In this document: positions 13,746-25,758 of the stretch, in pieces
Layout of the letters: every line of letters starts with the position of its first letter
How positions within the stretch are numbered: position 1 is the stretch's first letter
Assembly: GCA_037074765.1 (NCBI GenBank)
Contig: JBAMDO010000092.1
Coordinates: forward strand, 62,001-126,000
Length of the DNA stretch: 64,000 bases
Reading direction: 5' to 3'
Source: Mansonella perstans
Taxonomy: Eukaryota > Nematoda > Chromadorea > Rhabditida > Onchocercidae
Made by a program: the position numbers and the translations under genes
The notes under the pieces: model-generated
Told to the model about the DNA's origin: nothing
The model's input: only the letters and a program-made list of their open reading frames with translations
The model's database searches: none

Positions 13746-16719
13746 ATGAGTCGGTCACTGATAAACTGTAACAACAATAACACGAACAACAACAATAACA
13801 ATCATCATCATCACCATCAAAATAACAATAATACATTTAGTACTGTTACCGCATCAACATGCTCTAGTACTTCTGATAATCCTGCAGCTCTTGATGATAA
13901 CTTATCTTATGAATTAGTTTCTGATTGTACTTCAGTCACCAATATTACCGATGCTACCATCGTTACATTTGGTCGTTCTCGTCAAATGCGTGTTATTGTT
14001 GCACCAAGTATATCATCATCATCACCATCATCAACATCATCGTCGTCAGCATCATCAACATTAGCTCATGTTCCGCAACAACAATCTCATCCAACTAACG
14101 AAGAAGCTTTATCTAATCCTGGTTTATATGGTACAATAACATCATCATCATCATCATCACCATCATCATCATCATCCTCATCATCATTATCATATATCAC
14201 TGCTCAAGCAGGCAGCTATCTACCATCGGGTCATTCATCTGCTGGATCATCATCAGTGTTACATTCATCTTGTTCAAGTTCAAGTTTTGTTTATCCGTCT
14301 AATTTGTTTCAACCATATTACGGTTTATCATCAACACTGAATGAATTCAATGTGTTGCAGATGTGTTGTCAACCATTGTTTACCGAAGTGTGTCTTTTTT
14401 TTTCTTGATTATTAAGCCTGCAGTTTATTTCATTTTTTTTCCCCTGATTTCTTTATTACATTCACTGTAAGATATACCAAATTTCAGTTAATGATTAAAA
14501 TTAGTATTCCTTTTAATTTTTTTTTTGGTTTGAAACGACTGTGTATACTAAAAAAAAGTATGGTTTAATTTCATTATAAAAAATACAATGATGGATGATG
14601 ATAGTTTTATTACAATGTAGTGCAGGTTTTCATGATAAGAGATCTGATATCGTATAGCTTTTTTTTAATTTGAGCCGTTCCTTGTATTTAAAATTATCAC
14701 TTTTTGTCGATTGGAATAACTTGATGGTTTATTTGATGGAATGAAGTTAAACAATTGAGATAAGTCCCTGTTTCTTAGAACTTTTGAAAAAATTTTGAAA
14801 TATTGAAAAGAGAGAAAAATATTTTTGAAGGGATTATGGTAATTATAGATTGATAGTGTTAGATTTTAATTAGATTGGAAACAATAATGTTAATAAGTCA
14901 ATAATTAGTTTAAATATTACCAAGCTGTTTTTCATCAATACCTTGCTCTTTTCTTATTGTCACGAACGTGATCAAAAATTTCTTGTTAGGTTTTTCCTCC
15001 TAGTCATTTCAAAAGTTTGCAAAATTTTCTTTGGTCTGGAAGGGAATTGAGTGGTAAAAAATTAGGTTTTTTTTGCAAAACTTCATTTCCAAATTGTTTA
15101 TATTTAGAAAAGATAGAATACGGTAAGGATTCTAGCCATCATTTGTGGCAAATGCCTTCGATTTGGGAATAAAATGAATTTTTTGTGGTTTGAGAATGAA
15201 TTGAATTTTTTCAATTTGTTTTTTTTCTTTCACGATAACTGTAATAATTTTTGCAGATAGCATCCCAGGGAACTGATATAACGCCTGCAGCAGAATCGTT
15301 GTACGGATTTGCCAATCGTTTACATCCGATTACGCCAACTGGTTAGAATTTATTTTTCACAAACTTTATTTCTTATTTGAGATTGATCACTTGAAGATAA
15401 TCAAAATGACTAAATGTAATTTTTTTTGATTTACATCCGATTGTGAAAAATAAAGTATTACATCAGTTATTTCAAACAAATCTAGGTCCTTTTAAGGTTC
15501 TGTATTTCTCATTCGTAGTTTTTCTTGGCTTCTAAGCGAAAACTTAGGTGTGTTTGTCCTTTTTGAAAGAAAAGGTAAGAAGGCTGAACAGATGGAAATA
15601 AAATCAAAATGCGGAGAGTGAAGGGATGATGAAAATATATCATAACCAAATATTTTGGTTTCAAAATTTCAATGCTCTTTCGTTCTATTGCTCAGTGCTC
15701 TGTATTGAACCTAAAGTACAATTTAACAATTAGCTATTGCTATGACATATAGCTACAATTCTTGTCAAAGTTAAAAGAAATAGACGACATCGTTTCATTT
15801 TTTTTTTCCATCACTGAGATGACTTCTTTTTATTAAATTTCATACTTCTTTATTTATTTACTTTTATGCTTATTCTATAGATTCTTAATAGCTTATTTAT
15901 CCTCTTCCTTATTTTCTTATTTGCGTTCTTTTATTTCAAGTGTTGTCTTACTGTTTTCAGTACTAATTGCTTCAGGAATACTTTTCGCATCGATATACAT
16001 CATTCGTATGTGATTCTGTCATATGCAATTATAACCATATGATTGTGTAACATTACTTCTTATTAATCAACATTCCAATTTGCATATCCATTTTTTTATA
16101 TTATAGGCAAAACTTAGCTATACTTATCATCTTGTAGCGGCGTATGAATTATTGATATGATGATGCTTTCTTATGTTTACATACATCAAAGCCTTGTATG
16201 TTTATGTTTATATTTTCTAAATCTTTATAAGCTTACCTTTTCGATGTATCAGGTTTCTTAAGCTTTTGATCATCCGACACTTAGTTTGGCATCGATGATG
16301 CAGTGTAAAAGAGGGCAAAAGATGGCGCAACAAATGATGCAAAAGAAAGCCCAAAAGAGCAAGGGGATGGAATACAAGAAATTTTTGAACTAATTGGACT
16401 AATTTTAGGATTTTGAACTAATTGAACTAATTTTAGGATACGTTTGAATTCGGAATATCAAAACTCTGCAGAAATAGTTAGATAATTTCTATTTAGAAAG
16501 AAAACGATAATTTTCTTTCTTTAATTTTTGTTCATGACGTAAATTTTTCTTAGTTAAACACTTCCTGCTTAAGATTGGAAATACATTATATTGTTAAAGT
16601 TGATTATTGTGAAATGTATTGGAACAAGGATATGAATCTTTAAATAGGGAAGATTTATGTCGTAAATTTTTCCATTTATCAGAAAAATGGACATTTTTCA
16701 TTTTATTGCAGTTTTCATT

Positions 16720-16753
<34 letters not shown>

Positions 16754-19700
16754 GCGTATGATTACACAGGTCCTGTCATACATGTTCATTTTTGAACTTT
16801 TTTCGTTACATTTAATGCTCGTTCTTTTCATTTTTTATTTGCTAACCCTTCATTCATTTTTTCCTTTTCCCTTGTTTCGTTATCATTGATAACACAGTTG
16901 GATACTTTTTATGCGAGCTTTTTCTGCATTAAAAATACTGCATTGTTGGACAATTATCCTTGACTTGCTGTAGAGATTATTTACGTTGACCTAAATTTGA
17001 ATATTGCTAATGTTTACTCAGCAGTAAGCAAGCTTTATTATTTGCATGGTAGGTTTGTTAAAGTGGAAATATACTTCAGTTTCATTAGTGAGGCGAAACA
17101 CATTTAATCAAAATGATACACACTATACTATTATAAAAATTGAAGTTTTAAGTGAAAAGCTTCAAATGAAGTGTTCCAATTTTAGTGTAATTTTTCACCA
17201 CTTAGAGATATTTTTGTAGGTAGCTAGGAACATGTTAGGTTTAGTAAGGCTGTGAATACAATATAGTTTCATATCCTTTAAATCAAGGTCCTTACTCGAG
17301 TTATACATATACAAGAGTTTCTAATGATCTTTGAGGAATCAGTTATGGGAAAATGATTTCATTTTCAAGTTGTCTTTTTAAGTAAATTATTCTTCATTAT
17401 TAATTACGCCAAAAAGGAAAAAAAAGCATAAAACATGTGATATTTTTTTTTTATTTGAAGTTTTAAGTAAATGAAATAAAAAGGGAAATTCTGAAAAAAA
17501 TTTTTCCAGTGATAGTCTTTTTTTTGATATATTTCTTTATTTTGACATTTTTTAATCTGCATTTCTAAAATTCAAAACGAAAAATTACTTTGAATTGAGT
17601 TGTCGGTATTAGTAGTTGCATGGATTAGTTGGATTGTTGGTTTTAGGAGAGATTTGATGGTTCTTCGATAAATTTGATTGCTCATCATATTTTAACGTCC
17701 ATCAGCTTATTTTCACCAGCAATATTTTGAAAATGATGTTAGATGAGATAGTTGAAAATAATGTTATCTTAAAGTTTATTTGTTATTTGAAGATAAAGTA
17801 GCTTTTCAAATTAATTGTATGTTTAAATTTATTGGTAGCCTATTAATCTACTTTTTTACGGGATATAGGCGCCCATTATCAACTTAACATGCCACAAGCG
17901 TATCAAACGCGAACTGGTTTTGCTGGAAATGCGATGACAAGGCCAGCATCGGTAACCGGTAAACGTGGTGGTCGGCGACCAAAGGAATACGAAGAATATG
18001 TCTGTAACAGTTTTTTATCATTTGATTTTGTTATTTTGATTAAGTTGGCCAGTTAAAATTGGCTTTTTTTTGATAAAATCGACTCTTGTTTTCTTCTTTC
18101 TTTCTTTCTTTCAATTCATAATTTTGGCATTACAGGATCACGTGACTTTAAGTGAGGAAGAACGGGACAAACGTGATAAAAGACGTCTGCGAAATAAGGA
18201 AGCAGCGGCAAGATGTCGACAAAGACGCCTTGATCTTATGGGTTCTCTACAGAATGTAAGATTTTTTAAGTATATAGAGGGGCAAAAGTAGTAGCCCAAA
18301 GATGTGATGGATTTTTTAATTATTGTTTATGGGTTAGAAAATGCTGAAACTACTCAAGAATTAATCTTTGGAAGTGGATGACAAGTAAATGAAAGTATTT
18401 CGTTCAGTTTTGCAGAGAGATTCTGCTGAACTGCTAGATTTGTAGCTTCCACGAGACATAGTTTCCTGAGTTTCGGGAAGTTTCTTGGAAGTTGTTGAAA
18501 GTTATCGCTATTCGATTTCCTTGTAATTGTAGGAGAAAATAAGATCCTGTGGAAATTCATTAGACGGAACGATATATTCATTTTTTAAGTTTGGGATAAA
18601 TTTCTGGTAGGAATTTAATTCATGATTCCATTTCTTTTCCTTTCTTCTTTTTTTTCCTCCTCTTCATTTATCGAATCTGTCCAGTCAAAATCATTGTTGG
18701 ATTATATGTAATATTATCGTGCCATTTGACATTTTATTAATCTAATAAGATTAAATTTTTTGCTTTAAAAAATTTTTTTTAACACTTATTTTTAGCAAGT
18801 GAACCAACTGAAGGAGGAAAATAAAATGAAAGATGCAAAAATTGCCGAGCTGCAGATGTTGGTAAGTTTTAGTATGAATTAATCATTTATTTTTTAGAAT
18901 AAATATCATTTTCTTTACTCACAAAACTTTGTAAGTTATAAAAATCAGTTATCCTGTTACATTTTTAAAGTATTACTTCAGCCATAGGTAATATACTTCA
19001 TTTCAGTTTTCTCACTTTTTATTCCAGAAAAACGAGCTAATTGCTGTGATTCGTGATCACCACTGTATCTTGCCGGAAGCTCTTCGTCAAACATTAGATA
19101 TCGATATGTCCAGTACTCAGCAATACATGCCACGTGGTGCACCGGCACCAGTAGTAACGGTACCAACGAGTACTGAAATTGTTTCCTACGTACCATCGGC
19201 ACCATCACCACAGCCAGTGCTCAGTAGTCGAAAACGACCAGCCAGTACAATGGTATCAGGTCTTAGGCAACCACCACCAGGCGCGTCATCACTAGCAACA
19301 ACTGTGACACTGAACAGAAATGATAACCACACCAATATAATGACATTGACAAAGGTTACTTTGAGAAATTTTTGAAATAGAATGTGAAATCTTAGTTTTA
19401 AATTTATTTCTAAAATTCAAACTGTATTTCTACGTTATCTCTCCAAAGCCAGTATTGAGCAAATATTTTTATTTTATCCGGTGTAGTTCTTTTTAAAGAC
19501 TTAAAAAGAAATGAAAAATGAAAAATTACTTTAGCCTTCTCCTATGCAAATAAAACAAGAACCGACATTGTTCGATGTTAACGGACGAGATTTGCCAGAT
19601 GAAGAGATTAAACGTCCTACATCGTTAACATTTGCGGATGGTGTTACCACAACAACAGCTTATAGTTCATTGAGCAGCTCCGGTGTACCTATCACAACGC

Positions 19701-20161
19701 CATCAAATTTAATTGGTAGAGTTTGTCATGATTTTCGTCTAAAATGCTCACTTTTTAAAATATTATTCATTTTGAAAATAATTAAGGTGATTGTTTGGTT
19801 AGAAAGGAAAAAAAGAAAAGGAAGTTCCAAAATTTTGAAGTGTCTAATTGTGAGAATTTTGATAATAAAAATTTTGATGATAAAATTTTCAATCAATCAT
19901 GAGGATTTAAGGACTGTTTATGTTGCATAGTACTCGTGAAAGAAACGATCAATTCGCCTCACTCTCTTTACACTTGTTTAGCATAGAGCAACTTTTGCTT
20001 AATTATAACTTGTACTTTTAGCAGCATCCGACTTCGGTGCTGTCAATTTATTGGATGGTCCAACTGGATTGACACCTTGTCATCCACCGCAAGCAACTGC
20101 ATTCCAACTTCCAAGTATGACAGCTCCACTCAGTGAAGGACGAAGCTTTGAAACGTTGTGA
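13746..20161 (+). CDS. fos-1: Fos-type bZIP transcription factor, long isoform
   Basis: Eight coding exons: 13746-14387, 15257-15341, 17869-17999, 18136-18255, 18796-18861, 19028-19354, 19535-19715 and 20022-20161. All phases close and give 563 residues. Residues 1-214 are low complexity, with Asn and His runs followed by long Ser tracts. A basic region at about 296-317 carries the invariant Asn306 and the NKEAAARCRQRR core, matching the Fos/Jun N-x-x-A-A-x-x-C-R pattern. The zipper heptad positions are L324, L331, K338, L345, L352 and H359; the closing His followed by Cys is Fos-like. An IKQE sequence at 463-466 fits the sumoylation consensus. The protein should act in the nucleus as half of an AP-1 dimer on TGACTCA-type sites. 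In C. elegans, FOS-1 is required for anchor-cell invasion through basement membrane. Family assignment is firm; exon 1 usage and orthology are inferred. The basic region and zipper are split over three exons. Confidence 0.85.
16263..16393 (+). CDS. Possible alternative terminal exon inside fos intron
   Basis: After a weak acceptor (TTTCTTAAG) there are 43 open codons ending in TAA. They include AFDHPTLSLASMMQCKRGQK and a Met/Gln/Lys-rich tail. The entry phase (needs one carried base) matches the phase left by the preceding fos exon 15257-15341, so splicing would give a truncated protein without the bZIP. Its purine-rich composition differs from the surrounding intron. It could equally be an exon relic of another gene or a chance frame. 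Confidence 0.25.
16722..16750. repeat. (AT)n microsatellite
   Basis: Uninterrupted AT dinucleotide run of nearly 30 bp inside the large fos intron. Confidence 0.9.
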
Positions 20162-20835
20162 AATTCGATTGCTGTTGAAACGTAAAACAGATACTCCACG
20201 AAAGTAAAGTTAAATGAGGTTTTTAATTGGCATATATCCTTTGCATATTATTTTTTTGGCGTTAGAGCTTTAGAAGTTCCCAATTTGGTAAATAAGGCTA
20301 ATCCAATATATGTGCATAGATGGTTTCAGAAAAAAGTACTGAAATTGCTCAGTGTTACATTTCCACTATTGTTCAGCTTCTTTTAATTAATGATTGTTTG
20401 GCCTTATTTATCAAATACAGTCTAATTGAGAGCCTTAATATTTTGCAGAATAATTACCATATCATATGATTGATTCATTACATGTTTTGTTGGATCCGTA
20501 CAAGCATGCTGTATAGATTGATCTTAGTATTTTTGCTATCGTGATAATTTTTATTTTCATGACTTCTTGCAAGCATATCATGGTGCCTTTTTTTGAGTTA
20601 ATCCATACTACGTCATTATTTTTTGGAATTTCTAACAAGATTTTTTCTTAAGTTCTGTTTTGCTTAGAAAGTGTATGGGATGAAAAGAAAAGCTGGTATG
20701 GTTGTTAAAACAGGATGTAAAAATATGGCAATTAGTATGAATGATAATTTTCAAACAGCTTTATTTACTTCAATTTAAATTTGTTGAATGATGATTTATT
20801 TCAATCGAACAGGTATTTTATTTTTTCCTTATTGA

Positions 20836-20841
20836 AATAAA
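20836..20841 (+). terminator. fos-1: Candidate poly(A) signal for fos gene
   Basis: A canonical AATAAA hexamer lies about 675 nt after the fos stop codon. Other near-consensus hexamers are frequent in this AT-rich DNA, so the choice is tentative. Confidence 0.25.
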
Positions 20842-23699
20842 TTTTCGGATGTAGAGATGCTATTCTTGAAAAAATTGTTATAAAATGTAAAATGAGTGGT
20901 CATATTTTTCTAGTGGTCATGCAAATTACATAGAATGCATGCTATATTTTGTCTTTTTTTCGTCTTATTTCGTTTCTTTTTTATATTTTTATTAGTAGAA
21001 ACAGTATATCTTTCTTTTAACTTTGATACTTTATCGAATTTATTTTGTAAGTTTTTCTCTTTTATCCTAAATGAAAGGTTTCGTAGGGAAGAAAAATATA
21101 AAATCAGGCTTTTATATAGTTATATTTTCGATGGGAATAATTAGAAATCAATTACCAGCTTAGTTTAATTTCCGTACTTCGATCAAAAATAATATGCTTT
21201 TGAGCATATATAGCGCGTTCATAGTTCTTCCTTGATACCATTCATTGGAAATTCGACTTACATCATTAATCTTTTGTTATTTTCAACACTACTTTTGCAA
21301 ATTATGATTCTCTTATTTGTCTTCAAATGATGTGATTTTAAAAGCAGCATAGGATCTGCTATATCGGTGTTTTCAATTCATCTTGCTTTCACTTCTTTTT
21401 TAAAAATTTTATCGTCCTTGATTGCAGTGCAGCATTTTTTTCCTTATGTTTTCTCTTCCAGATCTTCCCAAATATATCACTTTAGATTTTCACATGTAGT
21501 TTAATGATTGGCATCAACTATTTTTTTTTTTTTTTACATTTTTTTTATTTGGATTTGATTTTTGAAATAGATCGCTGAAAAAAACGATAGCATTTATAGA
21601 AAATGATTGCATGGTAGCGATTTTCGAAGCAAGTTTTAGAAGTTATTCAATTCATATGCGGTACACGGATTTCCTTTGTGCTCTTAAAATTATTGAAAGT
21701 TATTTCAAAATCCAAATTATTTTGAAATGATTTTGTTTTTATCTCCTAATGTTACTATTAAACGATTAAAATTCCTGTTTTATTTAATATTTAGAAATTT
21801 GAAATTTTGATGTTTTTTGGGATGACTATTGAAATAGGAAACCTCATCTTCACTTACTGCTTTGCAGATTATTCGATAAGTCAGTGAGTTCTGTTAAAAA
21901 AATAATTGCTTCTTTCTTTATTGTTTTTTTTTCAAATCGTTCTGATTTTTCTGTAATCTTTTGCCTTCTTATTCCAAAATTCTCCTATCTTTTTTTTTTA
22001 TCATAGTCACTTGATCATTCAATATAATTGCCATCGTTAAATTTTTATATTATTCCATATAATTTGTATATTTCATGTATTCAGCCAGACTTATACATCA
22101 GTTTTTGCTCTCTGATTTTTCTAATTTTTGTTCAGTTTTATATTTTCAACTTTGTTAATTTCAAATTTTCATTCAAGATTCCTTTATTTTCGTCATAGTG
22201 TTGTTATCTTAAAAAAGAAAAATGTGTACTTACCAGCAGAGATTCACTTTTCTGTACTTTATCAAATAGTTATTACCGTTATCATTAGAAATCTGATTAT
22301 TTGCATCAATTTCAATTATGCGCATAAATTATATCATATTCAAATGGATTATATATGTATATATATATATATATGTATACATATACAATTCTGTGTGTCG
22401 AAATTGAAGTAAAAGTCGAAGTTTCGATAGTTTGTCAACAGAGTGATAATTATTTATGAAGGACTGAATTGGGATATTTACGAACGGGTTTTTTTTTTTT
22501 TTTTTTTTTTTTATATGCTTGCAGTTGTTTGTTGAACGTAATTCTCTTATTTTCTTGTCAAGTAAGTCACTTTGAAAAATAAGTTCTTGGCACAGTAAGT
22601 AAAATCCAAACCAGATAATCAATGATTTTTTATGGAAAATGTTTGCAATGTATTTTCGAACCTTTTAGATCTATTTTTTTCATAGCTATCATTCTTGCAT
22701 TTGTTCAAAGTGACTTGCTACTTTCAGTTTGCTATGTGATACATTGTTTATTTCTCAAAGTGCATTAATTTCTGGGGTGAGATATTGTGACGGTGCACAG
22801 AAATTAATATCGGGATTATGGAAGAATGAAATCTGCAAAATTTTCTGGCGAAAATTTCGCGAATTGTGTTATCCTCACATCTTTTTTTGTTTGTTGTAAC
22901 TTTTTTTAAATTGATTTATTAGTCATTTGATAATATAAATGTTATTATTTTTGCATAAATTGTCTTAAAGTTGGGAATTTGCATTTGGACAGTAGCATTT
23001 CAATAATTTAATTGTAGCTTTTGATTTCAAACAGTTTACAGCTACACTTTCCCTATTTAAGGAAGAAAAGATTTTTTGTAAAACGAAGCAAGACGTTGTT
23101 TCCCACAGACGCATTTATTTAATCGTTTCGCATTCCATTTATTATCGACTTTGATTCAATAAATGGACGATGATTCTGAAACGATTTTTTTTTATATTTA
23201 ATGATTGGGGCAGGTGAAGGGATGCCAAAGAATTTAGGGTTTTTTTCCAAATGTTGAATTGTCAAATTGTTATATGGTAAATATTGTTTGGGGCGATGGT
23301 AATAGTACATTGTCATAAGTTTAAAGAAAATTCAAGTTAAATTAGGGAGAGTTGTTGATTGTTAGAATTAACTTGTAAAGTTTCAAAGTTATCACGGGTG
23401 AATTATTTGGAAGTATTTGAAATGCTGAAGTGTGCTAATTGTTACTGAAAGGTCTAAACTTTAAACCAACTGTGTGAGTTAAAATCAGTGATTTTTGTTC
23501 GATCACAGGGGACAAGTCATATCTGTCAATTATTTCACTCAAAATAAAGATTAATTGAAGATAAAGAATAATCGAATTAAACAATGCAAATCTCATCTAT
23601 TCATTAGTACTAATCAGTGGGTGATATTATACATTCAATAAAATCGGTTCTCCATTTTAAACATGCAGCTATTACCAATCATAATCAATCGTAGTAGCA

Positions 23700-23870
23700 A
23701 TTATAACGATTAATTGTAATGGATGATAATAGTGGTTAATAATGGTAATGGTGGTTGTAATAGTTTGAAAATAATAATAATAACAATAGTAATAGTAATA
23801 ATGACAATAACAATATTGTAATAAACGAATAAGTAAGTGGTAATAATAATAACGATGATAAAATGAGTTA
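23700..23870. repeat. TAA/TAG/TGG-type trinucleotide-rich tract
   Basis: Degenerate run of AAT, AGT and GGT trinucleotides, simple-sequence in character, non-coding. Confidence 0.6.
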
Positions 23871-25644
23871 GTTGGGAAAAAGGACGGGATAAGGTTTTTT
23901 TCTCGAGATATAAAAATATTCGAAGAAAGGGAAGGAAAACAGCTGGTGAATTTCTTTCACAACATTTTGCAATCATTCAAATTAACAGTATCACATCGAT
24001 AGCATCACTACCATGGATTGTTATCACCAATATATTTGTCATTACTTGTGATCACTTGATATTCAAACCTGTTATCAGTTGTTGTTATTCAAAAAAAAAC
24101 AGTCATTTAGTTGAAAAAATATAACACAGAATAAAATCAAACATAGAGAATTTCTTATTTACTACACTTTTTTTACAATCGAAGTTCTTGCAAATTATTT
24201 CGAGATGGTAAGCTCTCGTTTACAGCTATTCTGTCAAAAATCCAAAACAGAGAAAAGTTTTCCTGGAAGACTACAGTTTATGGGATTTTAGAATTTTCTC
24301 ATTTCCTTTTTACTTCCCATTTAATTTGAAATCAAAGTCGAAGTTGAAATTGAAATTATCACTAAATTTGTGACTAAAATTTAATAGTTAAAATTGGAAA
24401 ATATTAAGAATAATATTTTAAGATGCAGAAGCTTGATTGATAAGTAAAGAGTGATAAATAATGTGGAATATACATAGTAACAATATTTCTTTTATCTTGC
24501 CACGTAAAAACGTGTTATATAACTTGAAAAGATAGAAAATTTTCTAGTTGTCACAAAGTAAAGAAAAATTGGTGAAAAAAAAAAAGCAAAATGTACATTT
24601 CATTTTAACAGTGCATATTCCATTAATAAAAAAATATTTAAAAAAGCAGGAAAAAATGAATTGAATTGTTAAAATTAAAAGTAAATGATGAATTCCTTAA
24701 AATACCCCAAATATTAATTCAAAATAAGAATAAAGAATCTTTATAGTGATGTCGAAAAAATATTTAAGAAAGATTTTTTTCTGATCATATTTCTTAATTG
24801 ATAGATGCTTCATTCACTTTTAATTTAATCATTCAAACTTTTTTCGAGCTTTTGCAGAAATATTTTTCAGGATCGATTTAGGGAATCGCTATCGTAAAAA
24901 GCGTAATTATTCTGAAGTACTAAATGTTAACACTAATCATTTTTTGTTCTTTCGATAACTCTGTTACTGTGCTATTCGCATTATTTTTTCTACTAAATCT
25001 ACTTCTATTTACGATGATTACTTCGAAATATTTAGGTAAATACCTGAGAGAGATGGAATGGAGTTAGAATTTACTGTAATAGACTTGTTGATTAAATTTT
25101 TTTTCTTTTGATAGATATATTTACTTGCAAAGTATCCGATTACATTTTAAGTTTTGTTTACTCATATAAAATTTCTAAAACACAATGAGCTTTCTTAGCT
25201 GCTATTTTAAGATATACACTAACGTAAATTGAACTTGTTTGCATATCAGTTAATAAAAATTTCAAATCATCGCAAGTTAATTTAAATTATTAATAAGACT
25301 TGTATTGTGCGACAATTATTAAGGAAATTGTTAATTAGAAACATATTGATACAATTTTTCTCTTTCTAAATTTTGCAAACATTTTACATTTGTTGAAATT
25401 GAAAATTGAATAAATCAGTAAACAGATATTCTTACTTTCTCTTTTTATCTCTTTTCCTTTATTTTCACTCTCCCTTCTCTTCTTCTCTCTCTGATCTATT
25501 TCATGAGTACTGATTGTTTCGATTAGTATTAAACAAAATGTTAAACAAAATGTCAAAGTTACAGTAAGCAATACGACAATGTTACAGCCATTCAATGATA
25601 TTTTCAAGAATTGTTTTTGGTTTTTTTTATCGTTTTTATTTCAG

Positions 25645-25758
25645 ATTTTAATGCTAAATGAATGTTCCCACAGCACAATACTGACAGGAGAAGTATATCC
25701 AAATGTTATATCATTTGAACAGATTGGCAATAAAGGAGCTCGATTTATATATTATTAA
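25645..25758 (+). CDS. Candidate orphan terminal exon
   Basis: A strong acceptor (TTTTTATTTCAG) is followed in phase 0 by 37 codons and TAA. The start reads ILMLNECSHSTILTGEVYPN and cysteine, glycine and proline codons are present, unlike the flanks. An upstream piece ending at 24207 (ATG then GTAAGC) would join in phase. With this AT content a 37-codon open stretch is expected by chance a few times in the window, so I keep it low. Confidence 0.25.
   Translation: MLMLNECSHSTILTGEVYPNVISFEQIGNKGARFIYY

Larger units (their letters stand above)
15342..17868 (+). other. fos-1: Large intron of fos gene
   Basis: A 2.5-kb intron. It contains an (AT)n tract at 16722-16750, a purine-rich open segment at 16263-16393 and, overlapping its end, an imperfect tandem duplication of about 27 bp at roughly 16384-16439. 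The rest is featureless AT-rich DNA. Confidence 0.7.
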
